From Bin94 sp965215535 (lineage in GTDB: Bacteria > Gemmatimonadota > Gemmatimonadetes > Longimicrobiales > Gaopeijiaceae), in assembly GCA_965215535.1 (NCBI GenBank), contig OZ244063.1:310001-374000 (forward strand): 64,000 bases of DNA, read 5' to 3'. Made by a program: the position numbers and the translations under genes. The first letter of the stretch is position 1. Every line of letters begins with the position of its first letter. The notes below the pieces were generated by a model that saw nothing but the letters and a program-made list of their open reading frames with translations, was not told where the DNA came from and ran no database searches. Shown here in pieces: positions 20,215 to 28,658 of this stretch.

Positions 20215-20933
20215 TGCAGGGCGAATCGGTACGGGACAATCGCGGTTCGGATGCGGCGGCAGTGGGCGCCGGGGTGGCCGTGATCGTTCCCGCCGCAGGC
20301 AGCGGTGTGCGCATGGGAACGATTCGCAAGCCATTTCAGGAGCTGCAGGGCCGAACCGTTCTGGAGTGGGCGCTGATTCCCTTCCTGGCGCGGGCCGATG
20401 TGGTCGAGGTGGTGGTGATGGTGGCTGCCGGGGCGCCGAACCTTGTGCATGCCGACCCCCGGGTGCGGACTGCCACCGGAGGAACGAGCCGCTTTGAATC
20501 GGTTGCGAATGGCCAGGAGGCGCTCCGCTCGGGTGCGACGCTGGTTGCGGTGCACGACGCCGCCCGTCCCTTTCCCCCGGCCTCTGCGATTGACGCCTGC
20601 ATTCGTCTGGCGGCCCGAGGTCTGGGAGCGGTTGCGGGAATTCCGGCGGTCGATACGATCAAGCGAGTGGACACCGAAGAGAAAATCCTCGATACGCCGC
20701 CGCGCCGTGCGCTCTGGCATGCGCAGACGCCGCAGATCTTTCCGCGCGCACTCTTCCGCCAGGCAATTGCCCACTGTCGCGCGGCTGCCCTGCAACCCAC
20801 CGACGACGCCTCGATGCTGGAAGCGATCGGTGCCGAGGTGCGCATGGTCGAAGCTTCGCCCTCGAACTTCAAGATCACCCATCCGCGCGACCTGATCCTG
20901 GCGCGGGCCATCGCCGCCCAGGAGGCTCCCTGA
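20214..20933 (+). CDS. ispD: 2-C-methyl-D-erythritol 4-phosphate cytidylyltransferase
   Basis: IspD attaches CMP to methylerythritol phosphate in the non-mevalonate isoprenoid pathway. The 239-aa protein has the nucleotide-binding PAAGSGVRMG, VHDAARPFPP, GIPAVDTIKRV, HAQTPQIFP, TDDASMLE and ITHPRDL motifs in order. The usual PKQ after the first loop reads KPFQ, so the lysine is shifted by a residue or two; this pattern occurs in other divergent IspD proteins. The start overlaps the dnaB stop and the stop overlaps the tsaC start, both as TGATG. ispF is not in the window. Confidence 0.93.
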   Translation: MQGESVRDNRGSDAAAVGAGVAVIVPAAGSGVRMGTIRKPFQELQGRTVLEWALIPFLARADVVEVVVMVAAGAPNLVHADPRVRTATGGTSRFESVANGQEALRSGATLVAVHDAARPFPPASAIDACIRLAARGLGAVAGIPAVDTIKRVDTEEKILDTPPRRALWHAQTPQIFPRALFRQAIAHCRAAALQPTDDASMLEAIGAEVRMVEASPSNFKITHPRDLILARAIAAQEAP

Positions 20934-21547
20934 TGCCCGCTGCCACGCTGTCGCCGCCTCTGCGCCAGGCACTGGATCGTCTTGAGCGCGGCCAGGTGAT
21001 TATTCATCCGACCGAATCGGTCTATGGCTTCGGCGGCTCCCTGCAGGATGGCCCTCTGGCGGTCTTGCAGGATCTGAAGGGTCGAGCTGCGGGTGGCTTT
21101 GTCGTGCTGATCCCCTCGACCGATGCGGTGAAGGGGCTGCTGGGCTCTGCCGCACGCTCTCTGGCCGGTGCCTTTTGGCCTGGTGCGCTCACCCTCGCCA
21201 TCGACGACCCCGACGACCGTTTCCATCCCGCCGTACGGGCTGCGGACGGTTCGGTTGCGGTACGGGTGCCGGGACACGATCTTCTTGGACGCCTGCTTCG
21301 CGCCTGGGGCCGCCCGATGACATCGAGTTCGGCCAATGCGCCCGGAGCGGAGCCGGCGCATACTGCGGAGGCGGCCCGTGCGGTGGCCTCGGCAGGGGGG
21401 CACGACCTCTTTGCGCTCGATGACGGTCCTCTGAAGGGCGGAGAGGTCTCGACCATTGTACGCGCCAACGGACCGGAGGCGCGCCTGATTCGCGAAGGCG
21501 GCATTGCGGTGTCGCGCCTGAATGAAGTCGTGAAGGTAGCCGGGTGA
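20933..21547 (+). CDS. tsaC: L-threonylcarbamoyladenylate synthase (Sua5/YrdC family)
   Basis: TsaC makes threonylcarbamoyl-AMP for the t6A modification at position 37 of ANN-decoding tRNAs. The 204-aa protein carries the YrdC fold: IIHPTESVYGFGG, LKGRAAGGFVVLIPS (in place of the common KxRp), FWPGALTLAID, VAVRVPGHDL, PMTSSSANAPGAEPAHTA, and STIVRANGPEARLIREGGI. It is of YrdC length and lacks the Sua5 C-terminal domain. The gene overlaps ispD upstream (TGATG) and a phosphatase downstream (GTGA). The pairing with a YwlE-type phosphatase recalls the Bacillus ywlC-ywlE neighbourhood. Confidence 0.9.
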   Translation: MPAATLSPPLRQALDRLERGQVIIHPTESVYGFGGSLQDGPLAVLQDLKGRAAGGFVVLIPSTDAVKGLLGSAARSLAGAFWPGALTLAIDDPDDRFHPAVRAADGSVAVRVPGHDLLGRLLRAWGRPMTSSSANAPGAEPAHTAEAARAVASAGGHDLFALDDGPLKGGEVSTIVRANGPEARLIREGGIAVSRLNEVVKVAG

Positions 21548-22074
21548 GGGGAGAGGGAATGGGACTGCGCGCAGCCAGGATGGAAGACGATTCCGAGCGC
21601 TCCCCTGTGCTCACCTTCGTCTGTACCGGAAACACCTGCCGTTCGCCGATGGCGGAGGCAATTGCGAGGCAGGTCATTGCAGCGGCGGGGATCTCCGATT
21701 TTCGCGTGTGCTCGGCGGGAACCCACGCCCAGGCCGGACAGCAGGCGAGCGAGGGCGCAATCAGAGCTGCGCGCGCGCGCGGTCTGGATCTGACGTCGCA
21801 CCGCGCCACCCCTCTGAGTCGGGAGGTCGTGGCGGCCTCGGATCTGCTGGTTTGCATGGAAAGAGTCCATCTGCAACGCATCGGAGAGCTCGGTGGCGGG
21901 GCCCGCGGACAGCTGCTGACCGCAATGGCGAGAACGGAGGGCGACATTGCCGACCCCTTCGGCGGCGACCAGGACGTCTACAACGCTGCCTTTGTAGAGA
22001 TCGAAGACCTGGTGCGGAGAGCGCTCGGCGGAGCCGTTGCTGCAGCCGAAGCGGAAGCGGCCGCCAAGGAATAG
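21544..22074 (+). CDS. Low-molecular-weight phosphatase, YwlE-like (protein-arginine or protein-tyrosine phosphatase)
   Basis: The active-site loop CTGNTCRS (Cys27, Arg33, Ser34) and the general-acid motif DPFGGD define the low-molecular-weight phosphatase/arsenate reductase fold. In B. subtilis YwlE the threonine following the active-site GN distinguishes a protein-arginine phosphatase from tyrosine phosphatases, which carry Ile there. This protein has Thr31 at that position, so arginine-phosphate specificity is plausible but unproven. The length is 176 aa with an Ala/Glu-rich tail. GTG 21544 overlaps the tsaC stop; ATG 21559 or 21580 could also be the start. No McsB-type arginine kinase is visible in the window. 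Confidence 0.85.
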   Translation: MRGEGMGLRAARMEDDSERSPVLTFVCTGNTCRSPMAEAIARQVIAAAGISDFRVCSAGTHAQAGQQASEGAIRAARARGLDLTSHRATPLSREVVAASDLLVCMERVHLQRIGELGGGARGQLLTAMARTEGDIADPFGGDQDVYNAAFVEIEDLVRRALGGAVAAAEAEAAAKE

Positions 22075-22076
22075 AC

Positions 22077-22916
22077 GTGCCGGAATCCGGATCTCCTGCG
22101 CTCTATGCGCTCCTGGGCGACCCGGTTGCGCACTCGCTCTCGCCCGCGATTCAGAATGCGGCCTTTCGGGCGGCGAACCGCAATGCGCGCTATGTCGCCC
22201 AGCGGGTATCGGCCGCCGCATGCGGCTCCGCGCTGCGCGAGATCGCGCTGGCGGGGGGCGGGGGCAATGTCACCATTCCCCACAAGGAGCGGGTTGTTGC
22301 ATTTCTCGATCGGCGCAGCCCCGCAGTCGAAGCCACGGGCGCCTGCAATACATTCTGGGCCGAGGGCGCAGAGGTCCGGGGAGACAACACCGATGTGGCG
22401 GGATTTCTGTGCATGTGGAGGGATATGACCGATTCCATTCCCGACGAGCCCGAGGTCCTGCTTCTGGGTGCGGGCGGCGCCGCGCGGGCGGTCGTCTTTG
22501 CGCTGCTCGATTCGGTCGGGGTGGGGCGCACCTGGGTGCGAAACCGGAGCCCGGCGCGCGTCGCCTCTCTCCTGAGTCACTTTGCAGACCCACGCCTCCG
22601 TCCGTCCCCCCCGCCCGGAGAGCTGCGGCCCGATGTCGTCATCAATGCAACCTCGGTGGGCATGCACGGACAGCGCTCCCCCCTGGATCTGGCTGCACTG
22701 GACGATCCTCCCCTTCACCTCCTCGATCTGGTCTATGCCCCCGCGCTGACGCCTCTCTGTCGGCAGGCGCGTATCATGGGGGTTCCGGCGATCGATGGAC
22801 GCCGCATGCTGATCCATCAGGCAGAGGAAGCCTATGCGCGGTGGTTCGGAGAACCGCCCCCGCAGGGAGCGATGTCACGAGCGCTCGATCAGGGGCCCAG
22901 GGGGAATCGTGAATAG
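22077..22916 (+). CDS. aroE: Shikimate dehydrogenase
   Basis: AroE reduces 3-dehydroshikimate with NADPH in the aromatic amino acid pathway. The chosen GTG 22077 gives 279 aa. Substrate motifs are GDPVAHSLSPAIQNAAF and VTIPHKE with the catalytic lysine. The paired aspartate is in GDNTDVAGF. The Rossmann glycine loop is LLGAGGAARAVVFALL. NATSVGM, LVYAPALTPL and GRRMLIHQAEEAY close the family pattern. It starts 2 bp after the phosphatase stop, with no separate promoter visible. Confidence 0.94.
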   Translation: MPESGSPALYALLGDPVAHSLSPAIQNAAFRAANRNARYVAQRVSAAACGSALREIALAGGGGNVTIPHKERVVAFLDRRSPAVEATGACNTFWAEGAEVRGDNTDVAGFLCMWRDMTDSIPDEPEVLLLGAGGAARAVVFALLDSVGVGRTWVRNRSPARVASLLSHFADPRLRPSPPPGELRPDVVINATSVGMHGQRSPLDLAALDDPPLHLLDLVYAPALTPLCRQARIMGVPAIDGRRMLIHQAEEAYARWFGEPPPQGAMSRALDQGPRGNRE

Positions 22917-22971
22917 ACAGCGGGAATGGCAAAACGCCGCTCGGGGGTGGGGGCGCGGAGAAGCGCAGAGC

Positions 22972-23769
22972 ATGGCAATTCGACGCGGATGCGCCGTTCG
23001 AATGCCGCCCGCTCTGTATCCGCGGATTGCCAGGCGAGCGGCGGCGTGGATCGACTATCTCCTGCCCCCGGCCTGTGCCGGATGCGGCGGCAATGCTGCC
23101 GAAGAGGTCCGGGGTGGCGAGGGACCGGTCTGCCGCAACTGCCGCCTGGGGTTGCCGCGGGTGCCCGAGCCGGCCTGTTCGCGCTGCGGGGCGCCGATGG
23201 GCACCGGAGAGGCCCCCTCCTGCCTGGAGTGCGCCGATTGGCCCGCGCTGCTGGACCATGCGCGCGCGGTCTGCATGCTCCAGTCGCCGGCTCGCGAGCT
23301 TGTGCATGCCCTCAAGTATCAGGGGTGGCGCACAGTGGGCGATTTCATGGGACAGGAGATGGCCCGGCGCGCGACTCCCGCCGAGCGGCAGGCCGGGTGC
23401 GTGATCCCTGTTCCCACCTCGGAACGCAATCTCCGCCGCAGGGGGTATAACCAGGCCGGGATCATTGCACACGCTCTGGCCCGGGAGCTCGATCTGCCAG
23501 TTGTCGCGGCGCTTGGGCGGCAGCGTCAGAGGGGAACCCAGACGGTCTTGAACCCGATGGAGCGACGGGCTAATGTCAGTGGTGCCTTTTCCCTGGTGCC
23601 AAGCCTGGCAGAGAGGGTGGCGGGGCAGCGCGTCCTCCTGGTGGACGATGTCATCACCACCGGGGCCACCATCCTCGCGGCGGTTCGCGCCCTCGAACCT
23701 GCGGCCCCGGCCTCCATATCGGGCTGCGCCTTCGCGCGCACCGTTCCCATCGCCAACGACCACATCTGA
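22972..23769 (+). CDS. comF: ComF-family phosphoribosyltransferase-like protein
   Basis: The protein has an N-terminal zinc-ribbon with four CxxC-type pairs (CAGCG, CRNC, CSRCG, CLEC). A type I phosphoribosyltransferase-like domain follows (VIPVPTSERNLRRRGYNQA, QTVLNPMERRANVSGAF, and the signature VLLVDDVITTGATI). In Gram-positive bacteria ComFC takes part in DNA uptake; in Gram-negatives the family (GntX) is poorly understood. ATG 22972 behind GCGGAG gives 265 aa. GTG 22909, overlapping aroE, is the longer alternative. No other competence gene is nearby. Confidence 0.88.
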   Translation: MAIRRGCAVRMPPALYPRIARRAAAWIDYLLPPACAGCGGNAAEEVRGGEGPVCRNCRLGLPRVPEPACSRCGAPMGTGEAPSCLECADWPALLDHARAVCMLQSPARELVHALKYQGWRTVGDFMGQEMARRATPAERQAGCVIPVPTSERNLRRRGYNQAGIIAHALARELDLPVVAALGRQRQRGTQTVLNPMERRANVSGAFSLVPSLAERVAGQRVLLVDDVITTGATILAAVRALEPAAPASISGCAFARTVPIANDHI

Positions 23770-23811
23770 CCTTCGCGGCGCTCGCCGGAAGCGCCCTGCA
23801 CAGATTTGCCC

Positions 23812-24831
23812 ATGTCCATTCGAGTTGCAATCAACGGCTTCGGCCGCATCGGCAGAAATGTCCTCCGCGCCGCGCGCGCATCGGCTGACAGTCCCCTGGA
23901 GATCGTTGCCCTCAACGACCTTGCCGACGCATCCGTACTCGCCCACCTCCTTCGCTACGACTCGGTCCACGGGCGCTATCCCGGTTCCGTGTCCGAGTCC
24001 GAGTCCGCCCTGCATGTGGATGGCGACCGTATCCGCGTCTTCGCCGAACGCGATCCCGCCCGGTTGCCGTGGGGTGAACTGGGGGTCGATATCGTGGTGG
24101 AGTCCACCGGTCTCTTCCGCAGTCGCGAAACCGCCTCGGCCCATCTCGAGGCCGGAGCCGCCAAGGTCGTCATCTCGGCCCCGGCCAGCGACGAAGACAT
24201 CACCATTGTGATGGGGGTCAACGAACGGCTCTACGATCCCGGGCGGCATCATATCGTCTCCAATGCGAGCTGCACCACCAACTGCCTGGCGCCGGTGGCG
24301 AAGGTGCTCTCCGAAGCGTTCGGCTTTGTGCACGGTCTGATGACCACAGTTCATGCCTACACGGCCGGTCAGGCCATCCTGGATCGGCCCCACAAGGATC
24401 TGCGGCGCGCGCGTGCGGCGGCGGTCAGCATGATTCCCACAACGACGGGAGCCGCGCGGGCCATCTCCCTGGTCCTGCCCGACCTCAAGGGCAAGCTCGA
24501 TGGCATGGCGATCCGGGTGCCGACTCCCGATGTGTCGCTGGTGGATCTGGTTGCCGAGGTGGAGCGCGATACCGATCGCGAAGCGGTCAACGAGGCGATG
24601 CGGGCTGCGGCTGCGGGACCGTTGGCCGGAGTTCTGCGGGTAGAGGAGCGTCCGCTCGTTTCGGTGGACTACGTGGGCGAATCGGCCAGCTCGGTCGTCG
24701 ATGCGCCCGGCACTGCGGTGATGGGAGGACGCCTGGTCAAGGTTCTGTCCTGGTATGACAACGAATGGGGATACTCGTCGCGCGTCGTCGATCTGGTGCG
24801 CTATATGGGCGATCGTCTCTCGTCGCGGTGA
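23812..24831 (+). CDS. gap: Glyceraldehyde-3-phosphate dehydrogenase
   Basis: Gap converts glyceraldehyde 3-phosphate to 1,3-bisphosphoglycerate. ATG 23812 gives 339 aa beginning MSIRVAINGFGRIGRNVLRA. The nucleotide site ends with ALNDL (Asp36), which favours NAD. The catalytic Cys154 is in SNASCTTNCLAP, and the partner His is in TTVHAYTAGQ. PTTTGAARA and SWYDNEWGYSSR are intact. A TTG six bases upstream is in frame but less likely. It opens the gap-pgk-tpiA-secG block; 42 bp separate it from comF. Confidence 0.98.
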   Translation: MSIRVAINGFGRIGRNVLRAARASADSPLEIVALNDLADASVLAHLLRYDSVHGRYPGSVSESESALHVDGDRIRVFAERDPARLPWGELGVDIVVESTGLFRSRETASAHLEAGAAKVVISAPASDEDITIVMGVNERLYDPGRHHIVSNASCTTNCLAPVAKVLSEAFGFVHGLMTTVHAYTAGQAILDRPHKDLRRARAAAVSMIPTTTGAARAISLVLPDLKGKLDGMAIRVPTPDVSLVDLVAEVERDTDREAVNEAMRAAAAGPLAGVLRVEERPLVSVDYVGESASSVVDAPGTAVMGGRLVKVLSWYDNEWGYSSRVVDLVRYMGDRLSSR

Positions 24832-24863
24832 GGACGGGTCCCGCGGAGGAAGGGAAACCGGGC

Positions 24864-26153
24864 ATGGCCATTGGTGCCGACGCCCGGTCCGGGAGCGCGC
24901 GCTTCGGCTCTCGCGACGCCGATGCCCCCGCCCACGACGGATTTCGAAAGCTCGGAGGCCGGGAAGTCGGCTCCCTTGCGAACTCCACAGTCATCCTGCG
25001 GGCCGACTTCAATGTCCCTCTGCAGGATGGCCGCGTCGCCGACGCCACCCGCATCGAACGCACCCTGCCGACGCTTCGTCATCTGCTTGACGCCGGGGCT
25101 GCAGTCATCCTCCTCTCGCACCTGGGGCGTCCCGGTGGCCGTCCGCATCCGGAGCTGACGTTGTGGCCCGTTGCGCAGTGGCTGAACCGGAATGCAGAGA
25201 TTCCGACCGACTTCTGTGCCCATGCATGTGGACCCGAAGCGCGCGCGGCGGTGGAGCGAACCGGCTCCGGCAAGGCGCTTCTGCTGGAGAATACCCGCTT
25301 CCTGGCCGACGAGACCGCCAATGCGCCGGAGCTGGCGAACGAGTGGGCATCCTGGACCGACCACTTTGTTCTCGAAGCCTTCGGGACCGCGCACCGTGCC
25401 CATGCCTCGACCGATGGACTGCCGCGGGCTGTGCGGAAAAGGGGCGGCGAGGCGCTGGCCGGTTTCCTGGTGGCGCGCGAGGTGGAGATGATGGGCGAGG
25501 CGCTGTTCAATCCCCGACCTCCCCTTGTGGCGGTGATCGGCGGCGCCAAGATCTCCGGAAAGATCGATGTTCTGCGGGCGCTCGTCCCGCGCGTGGACAC
25601 CCTTCTGATCGGGGGCGCCATGGCCAACACCTTTCTGCGCGCTGTGGGCGTTGAAACCGGGCGCTCGCTGGTGGAGGAGGACCGGATCGCCATCGCGGCC
25701 GAGCTCCTGGAGATGGCGGGTGCGCATCTGCAGCTTCCCGTGGACGTGATCGCGACCGAGCGACTCGAGGCGGGGGCCCCGACCCGGATCGCCGATCGAA
25801 CCGATCTGGGGGACGGCGAGGCGATCGGAGACATCGGGCCCCAGACGGCCCGGCTCCACGGCGCCCGCATTCGCGAGGCCGGAACGGTGATCTGGAACGG
25901 CCCGATGGGCATCTTCGAGCTGCCGGGATTCGATCGCGGAACCCGCGCGGTGGCCCAGGCCGCTGCCAGCGCCGCAGATCGGGGCGCCACAGTGATCGTC
26001 GGTGGGGGGGACTCCGCCGCTGCGGCCCATGCGGCGGGTGTGGCAGACCGCATGACGCACATCTCAACCGGTGGCGGGGCCTCGCTCGATCTCCTGGCCG
26101 GGAGGGTTCTCCCGGGACTGGATGCGCTCTCGGCGGCGCACCTCCGCGACTGA
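24864..26153 (+). CDS. pgk: Phosphoglycerate kinase
   Basis: Pgk transfers phosphate from 1,3-bisphosphoglycerate to ADP. ATG 24864, behind GGAAGGG, gives 429 aa; GTG 24828, overlapping the gap stop, is an alternative. The family core begins late, at about residue 42 (VILRADFNVPL), leaving a roughly 40-residue Ala/Arg/Asp-rich N-terminal extension. Conserved motifs are LLSHLGRPGG, LLLENTRF, AFGTAHRAHAST, IGGAKISGKI, IWNGPMGIFE and STGGGASLDLLAG. The usual VNDAFG reads VLEAFG, an unusual substitution next to the substrate site. The downstream spacing to tpiA is 42 bp. Confidence 0.96.
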   Translation: MAIGADARSGSARFGSRDADAPAHDGFRKLGGREVGSLANSTVILRADFNVPLQDGRVADATRIERTLPTLRHLLDAGAAVILLSHLGRPGGRPHPELTLWPVAQWLNRNAEIPTDFCAHACGPEARAAVERTGSGKALLLENTRFLADETANAPELANEWASWTDHFVLEAFGTAHRAHASTDGLPRAVRKRGGEALAGFLVAREVEMMGEALFNPRPPLVAVIGGAKISGKIDVLRALVPRVDTLLIGGAMANTFLRAVGVETGRSLVEEDRIAIAAELLEMAGAHLQLPVDVIATERLEAGAPTRIADRTDLGDGEAIGDIGPQTARLHGARIREAGTVIWNGPMGIFELPGFDRGTRAVAQAAASAADRGATVIVGGGDSAAAAHAAGVADRMTHISTGGGASLDLLAGRVLPGLDALSAAHLRD

Positions 26154-26195
26154 TCGCACCTCCTCTTCGACTCAACCGCTACAGGGACGAAACCA

Positions 26196-26933
26196 ATGAC
26201 CAAGGTGGTGGCCGCGAACTGGAAAATGCACCATGGCCCTCGCGCGACAGAGGCGTTTCTGCACCGATTTCGCCCGCCCTCCGCGCCAGGTGTGCGCATT
26301 CTCCTCTTTCCCCCGCATCTTTCGCTGGCCTGCGCCCGCGCCCGCGCCCCGGAAGGGGTCGGAATCGGGGTTCAGAACATCCACTGGCAGGAATCGGGCG
26401 CCCTGACCGGCGAGATCTCGGCCGCCATGGCCCATGAAGCCGGGGCCACCCATGTCCTGATCGGTCATTCCGAGCGGCGCCATCTCTTCGGTGAAAGCGA
26501 CGCCGATGTGAAGCGCAAGGTGCGCGCGGCGATCCAGACCGGGCTCATTCCGGTTGTCTGTGTCGGCGAGCTCCTCGAGGAGCGCAGGGCGGGGAAGCTC
26601 TCCGAGGTTCTGCGCCGCCAGGTTGGTGCCTTCCGGGATGCGCTGGCCGGGGCGGGGGAATGGATGGTGGCCTATGAACCGGTCTGGGCCATTGGAACCG
26701 GCGAAACCGCAACTCCAGCCGATGCGACCGAGGCGCATGCGATCGTGCGCACAGCGCTGAAGGACCGATCCGACTGTCCCATTCTCTATGGCGGCAGCGT
26801 CAAGCCTGCCAATGCACAGGCGCTCATGAACGCTCCCGAAGTCGATGGCGTGCTGGTCGGCGGCGCCAGCCTCGATCCCGCCATCTTTGCAGAGATCGCC
26901 GCAGCCGCTCTTCCCTCGTCCTCTTCGCCTTGA
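26196..26933 (+). CDS. tpiA: Triosephosphate isomerase
   Basis: TpiA interconverts dihydroxyacetone phosphate and glyceraldehyde 3-phosphate. The 245-aa protein has NWKM with the catalytic Lys, IGHSERR with the catalytic His, and AYEPVWAIGTG with the catalytic Glu and mobile loop 6. YGGSVKPANA and GVLVGGASLD bind phosphate. The start ATG 26196 follows pgk at 42 bp. No feature is out of place. Confidence 0.98.
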   Translation: MTKVVAANWKMHHGPRATEAFLHRFRPPSAPGVRILLFPPHLSLACARARAPEGVGIGVQNIHWQESGALTGEISAAMAHEAGATHVLIGHSERRHLFGESDADVKRKVRAAIQTGLIPVVCVGELLEERRAGKLSEVLRRQVGAFRDALAGAGEWMVAYEPVWAIGTGETATPADATEAHAIVRTALKDRSDCPILYGGSVKPANAQALMNAPEVDGVLVGGASLDPAIFAEIAAAALPSSSSP

Positions 26934-27038
26934 CGACGGGGGGCAGCCGCGGCAGATTCACCACCAGCACATCTTCACCTGCTCGGCAACTCCATCAACC
27001 TTCGACAGAATCATTCCACACTCTCTCAGGCAAGTGCG

Positions 27039-27473
27039 ATGTACGGATTTCTACTGACTCTTCTGGTTCTGAACGGAATCATCCTGGGGGTTGTCATCCT
27101 GCTCCAGGCGGGCAAGGGCGGCGGACTTGCGGCCTTTGGCGGCGGGGCAGCCGCTTCCGATGTCCTGGGCGGCCGTCAGGCCACCACCCTCCTGACCCGC
27201 GCAACCTGGGTCGGCGGCAGCATCTTCATGGTGCTTTCGCTCATTCTCGCGATCCTCTCCTCGCGCTCCCAGGCGCCTTCCTCCGTACTCGACGATTTGG
27301 CAAACCCGGTCACCACAACGCCTCAGCCCGTTCTGCAGGAGGGCGCACCCGCGCTCGACCTCACGCTGCCGACCGGCGACGAGGAGCCATCCCCAGCGGA
27401 GCCCGCACCGGACGCGGACACTCCACCGCCACCGCCGCCGGACGGGAACGACACCGACAGCTCCAACTTTTAG
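27039..27473 (+). CDS. secG: Preprotein translocase subunit SecG
   Basis: SecG is the third, non-essential component of the SecYEG inner-membrane channel. The 144-aa protein has two transmembrane helices (about residues 3-22 and 56-74), joined by the family loop LLQAGKGGGLAAFGGG ... DVLGGRQATTLLTRATW. A long acidic, proline-rich tail of about 65 residues, including PPPPPP, extends beyond the usual SecG length. It follows tpiA, a very common position for secG. The 201 bp after its stop carry no recognisable gene. Confidence 0.95.
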   Translation: MYGFLLTLLVLNGIILGVVILLQAGKGGGLAAFGGGAAASDVLGGRQATTLLTRATWVGGSIFMVLSLILAILSSRSQAPSSVLDDLANPVTTTPQPVLQEGAPALDLTLPTGDEEPSPAEPAPDADTPPPPPPDGNDTDSSNF

Positions 27474-27674
27474 CAGTCCGTGGATACACATCGAACGGCA
27501 TTCAAGCGGCGCTGCATCCGCGCTGGTCCGCGGCGTCCTGCTTCGTTCCTTGCCCCAATCGTTGGGCCATTCGGGATTCGTTCGGCCTCGCCAGTCAGGC
27601 GCTTCGCCGTCTGCGGCACACGTCCGACATTGCCCACGGACTGCTAGCGGCCCGTGGACAGGGGAGCGGCATCG

Positions 27675-28658
27675 GTGGCGCAGGGTCTCGCCGGCATCTC
27701 CGGAGAGGATCTGGAAGACCTTCTCTTTCACTGCCTTCAGGGAGATTTCCTTGCCGGAGGCATTCGCCGCTCCGACGATCCTGCGCTCTCCCGCGCCGGT
27801 CGGGTGATTGACCTCAGGGGAATTGTGATCGCGCGCGCCATGCGCCGTACCCGCGACGGCAGGGGCGACCTCTGCTTCCCCGGTCCCCTGGCCCCGGGAC
27901 CCGCGCTCGCCTTCGGAGCCACCCCGCTCGAATACCTCCGCCATGTCGCGCAAAAGCGCACCAGTGCGGCCGCTGCCCGCGCCGGGGGAGAGAGCTGGAC
28001 CGATCTGCGTCGCGGCATCGTCGGTTGGAGCGGTCGTCCGGGAATGATGACCCAGGTGGTTGCCGGGGCCGCAATCGCCTTCGCCCGGCGCGATCACGAC
28101 CGGGCTGCCCTGGTCTTCGAATCCCACCTGGCGCTCCAGTCTGGCGGATGGCACGAGGGAATGAGCCTTGCCGCCGCCCGCAGCGTTCCCATCCTGGTTG
28201 TGCTGGCCGCCCGCGACCGTGCCCTTCCGACCGGAGCGATCGCGCGTGCCTATGGCGTTCGCGAAGTTCGGCTCCGGGACGATAGCCTGATCGGCCTCTT
28301 TCGGAGCATTCGGGAAGCGCGCAGGCAGGTCGTCAGAGAGGGCGGACCGATTCTCATGGCCCTGGACCCCTTCGCCAGCGACCGCCACCGCATGCTTCTC
28401 GCCGACTTCCGCGCCCGGCTGCAGAGTGCGGGTGTCCTCGCTCCCGACCGGATCGATGCCATCGTTGGAACCGCCTCCGAGAGCGTCGAACATGCCCTGG
28501 TCCGCATCCGGCGCGAGGGCCCCCCCGAACCCGACGATGCGCTCGTCGCGGTCTGCCGGGGAAGCGCCCCCCCGAGCCCCTGGACCCGCATGCGGTCGCC
28601 CGATCCCCGGGGTCCGGTCGCGGAGCCGGATCCAGCCGGAGCCGCACATGTCCACTGA
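27675..28658 (+). CDS. Degenerate 2-oxoacid dehydrogenase E1 alpha subunit homologue
   Basis: The 327-aa protein aligns with E1 alpha subunits: GMMTQVVAGAAIAFARRDHD, WHEGMSLAAARSVPILVV, ARAYGV, then the C-terminal DPFASDRH and LQSAGVLAPDRID. It is directly upstream of E1 beta and overlaps it by 11 bp. In functional E1 alpha, thiamine diphosphate and Mg are held by GDG-x(n)-N and ENN. Here GDG reads S150-H151-L152, the following Asn is Ser164, and ENN reads A178-A179-R180. It therefore looks catalytically dead in its own cofactor-binding half. GTG 27675 behind AGGGGAG is the chosen start; GTG 27654 is possible. Confidence 0.75.
   Translation: MAQGLAGISGEDLEDLLFHCLQGDFLAGGIRRSDDPALSRAGRVIDLRGIVIARAMRRTRDGRGDLCFPGPLAPGPALAFGATPLEYLRHVAQKRTSAAAARAGGESWTDLRRGIVGWSGRPGMMTQVVAGAAIAFARRDHDRAALVFESHLALQSGGWHEGMSLAAARSVPILVVLAARDRALPTGAIARAYGVREVRLRDDSLIGLFRSIREARRQVVREGGPILMALDPFASDRHRMLLADFRARLQSAGVLAPDRIDAIVGTASESVEHALVRIRREGPPEPDDALVAVCRGSAPPSPWTRMRSPDPRGPVAEPDPAGAAHVH

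Noticed and set aside
27474..27674. A possible tRNA or small gene after secG
   Set aside because: tRNAs are often found after secG, but no T-loop or CCA-like end is present and no frame shows family resemblance.
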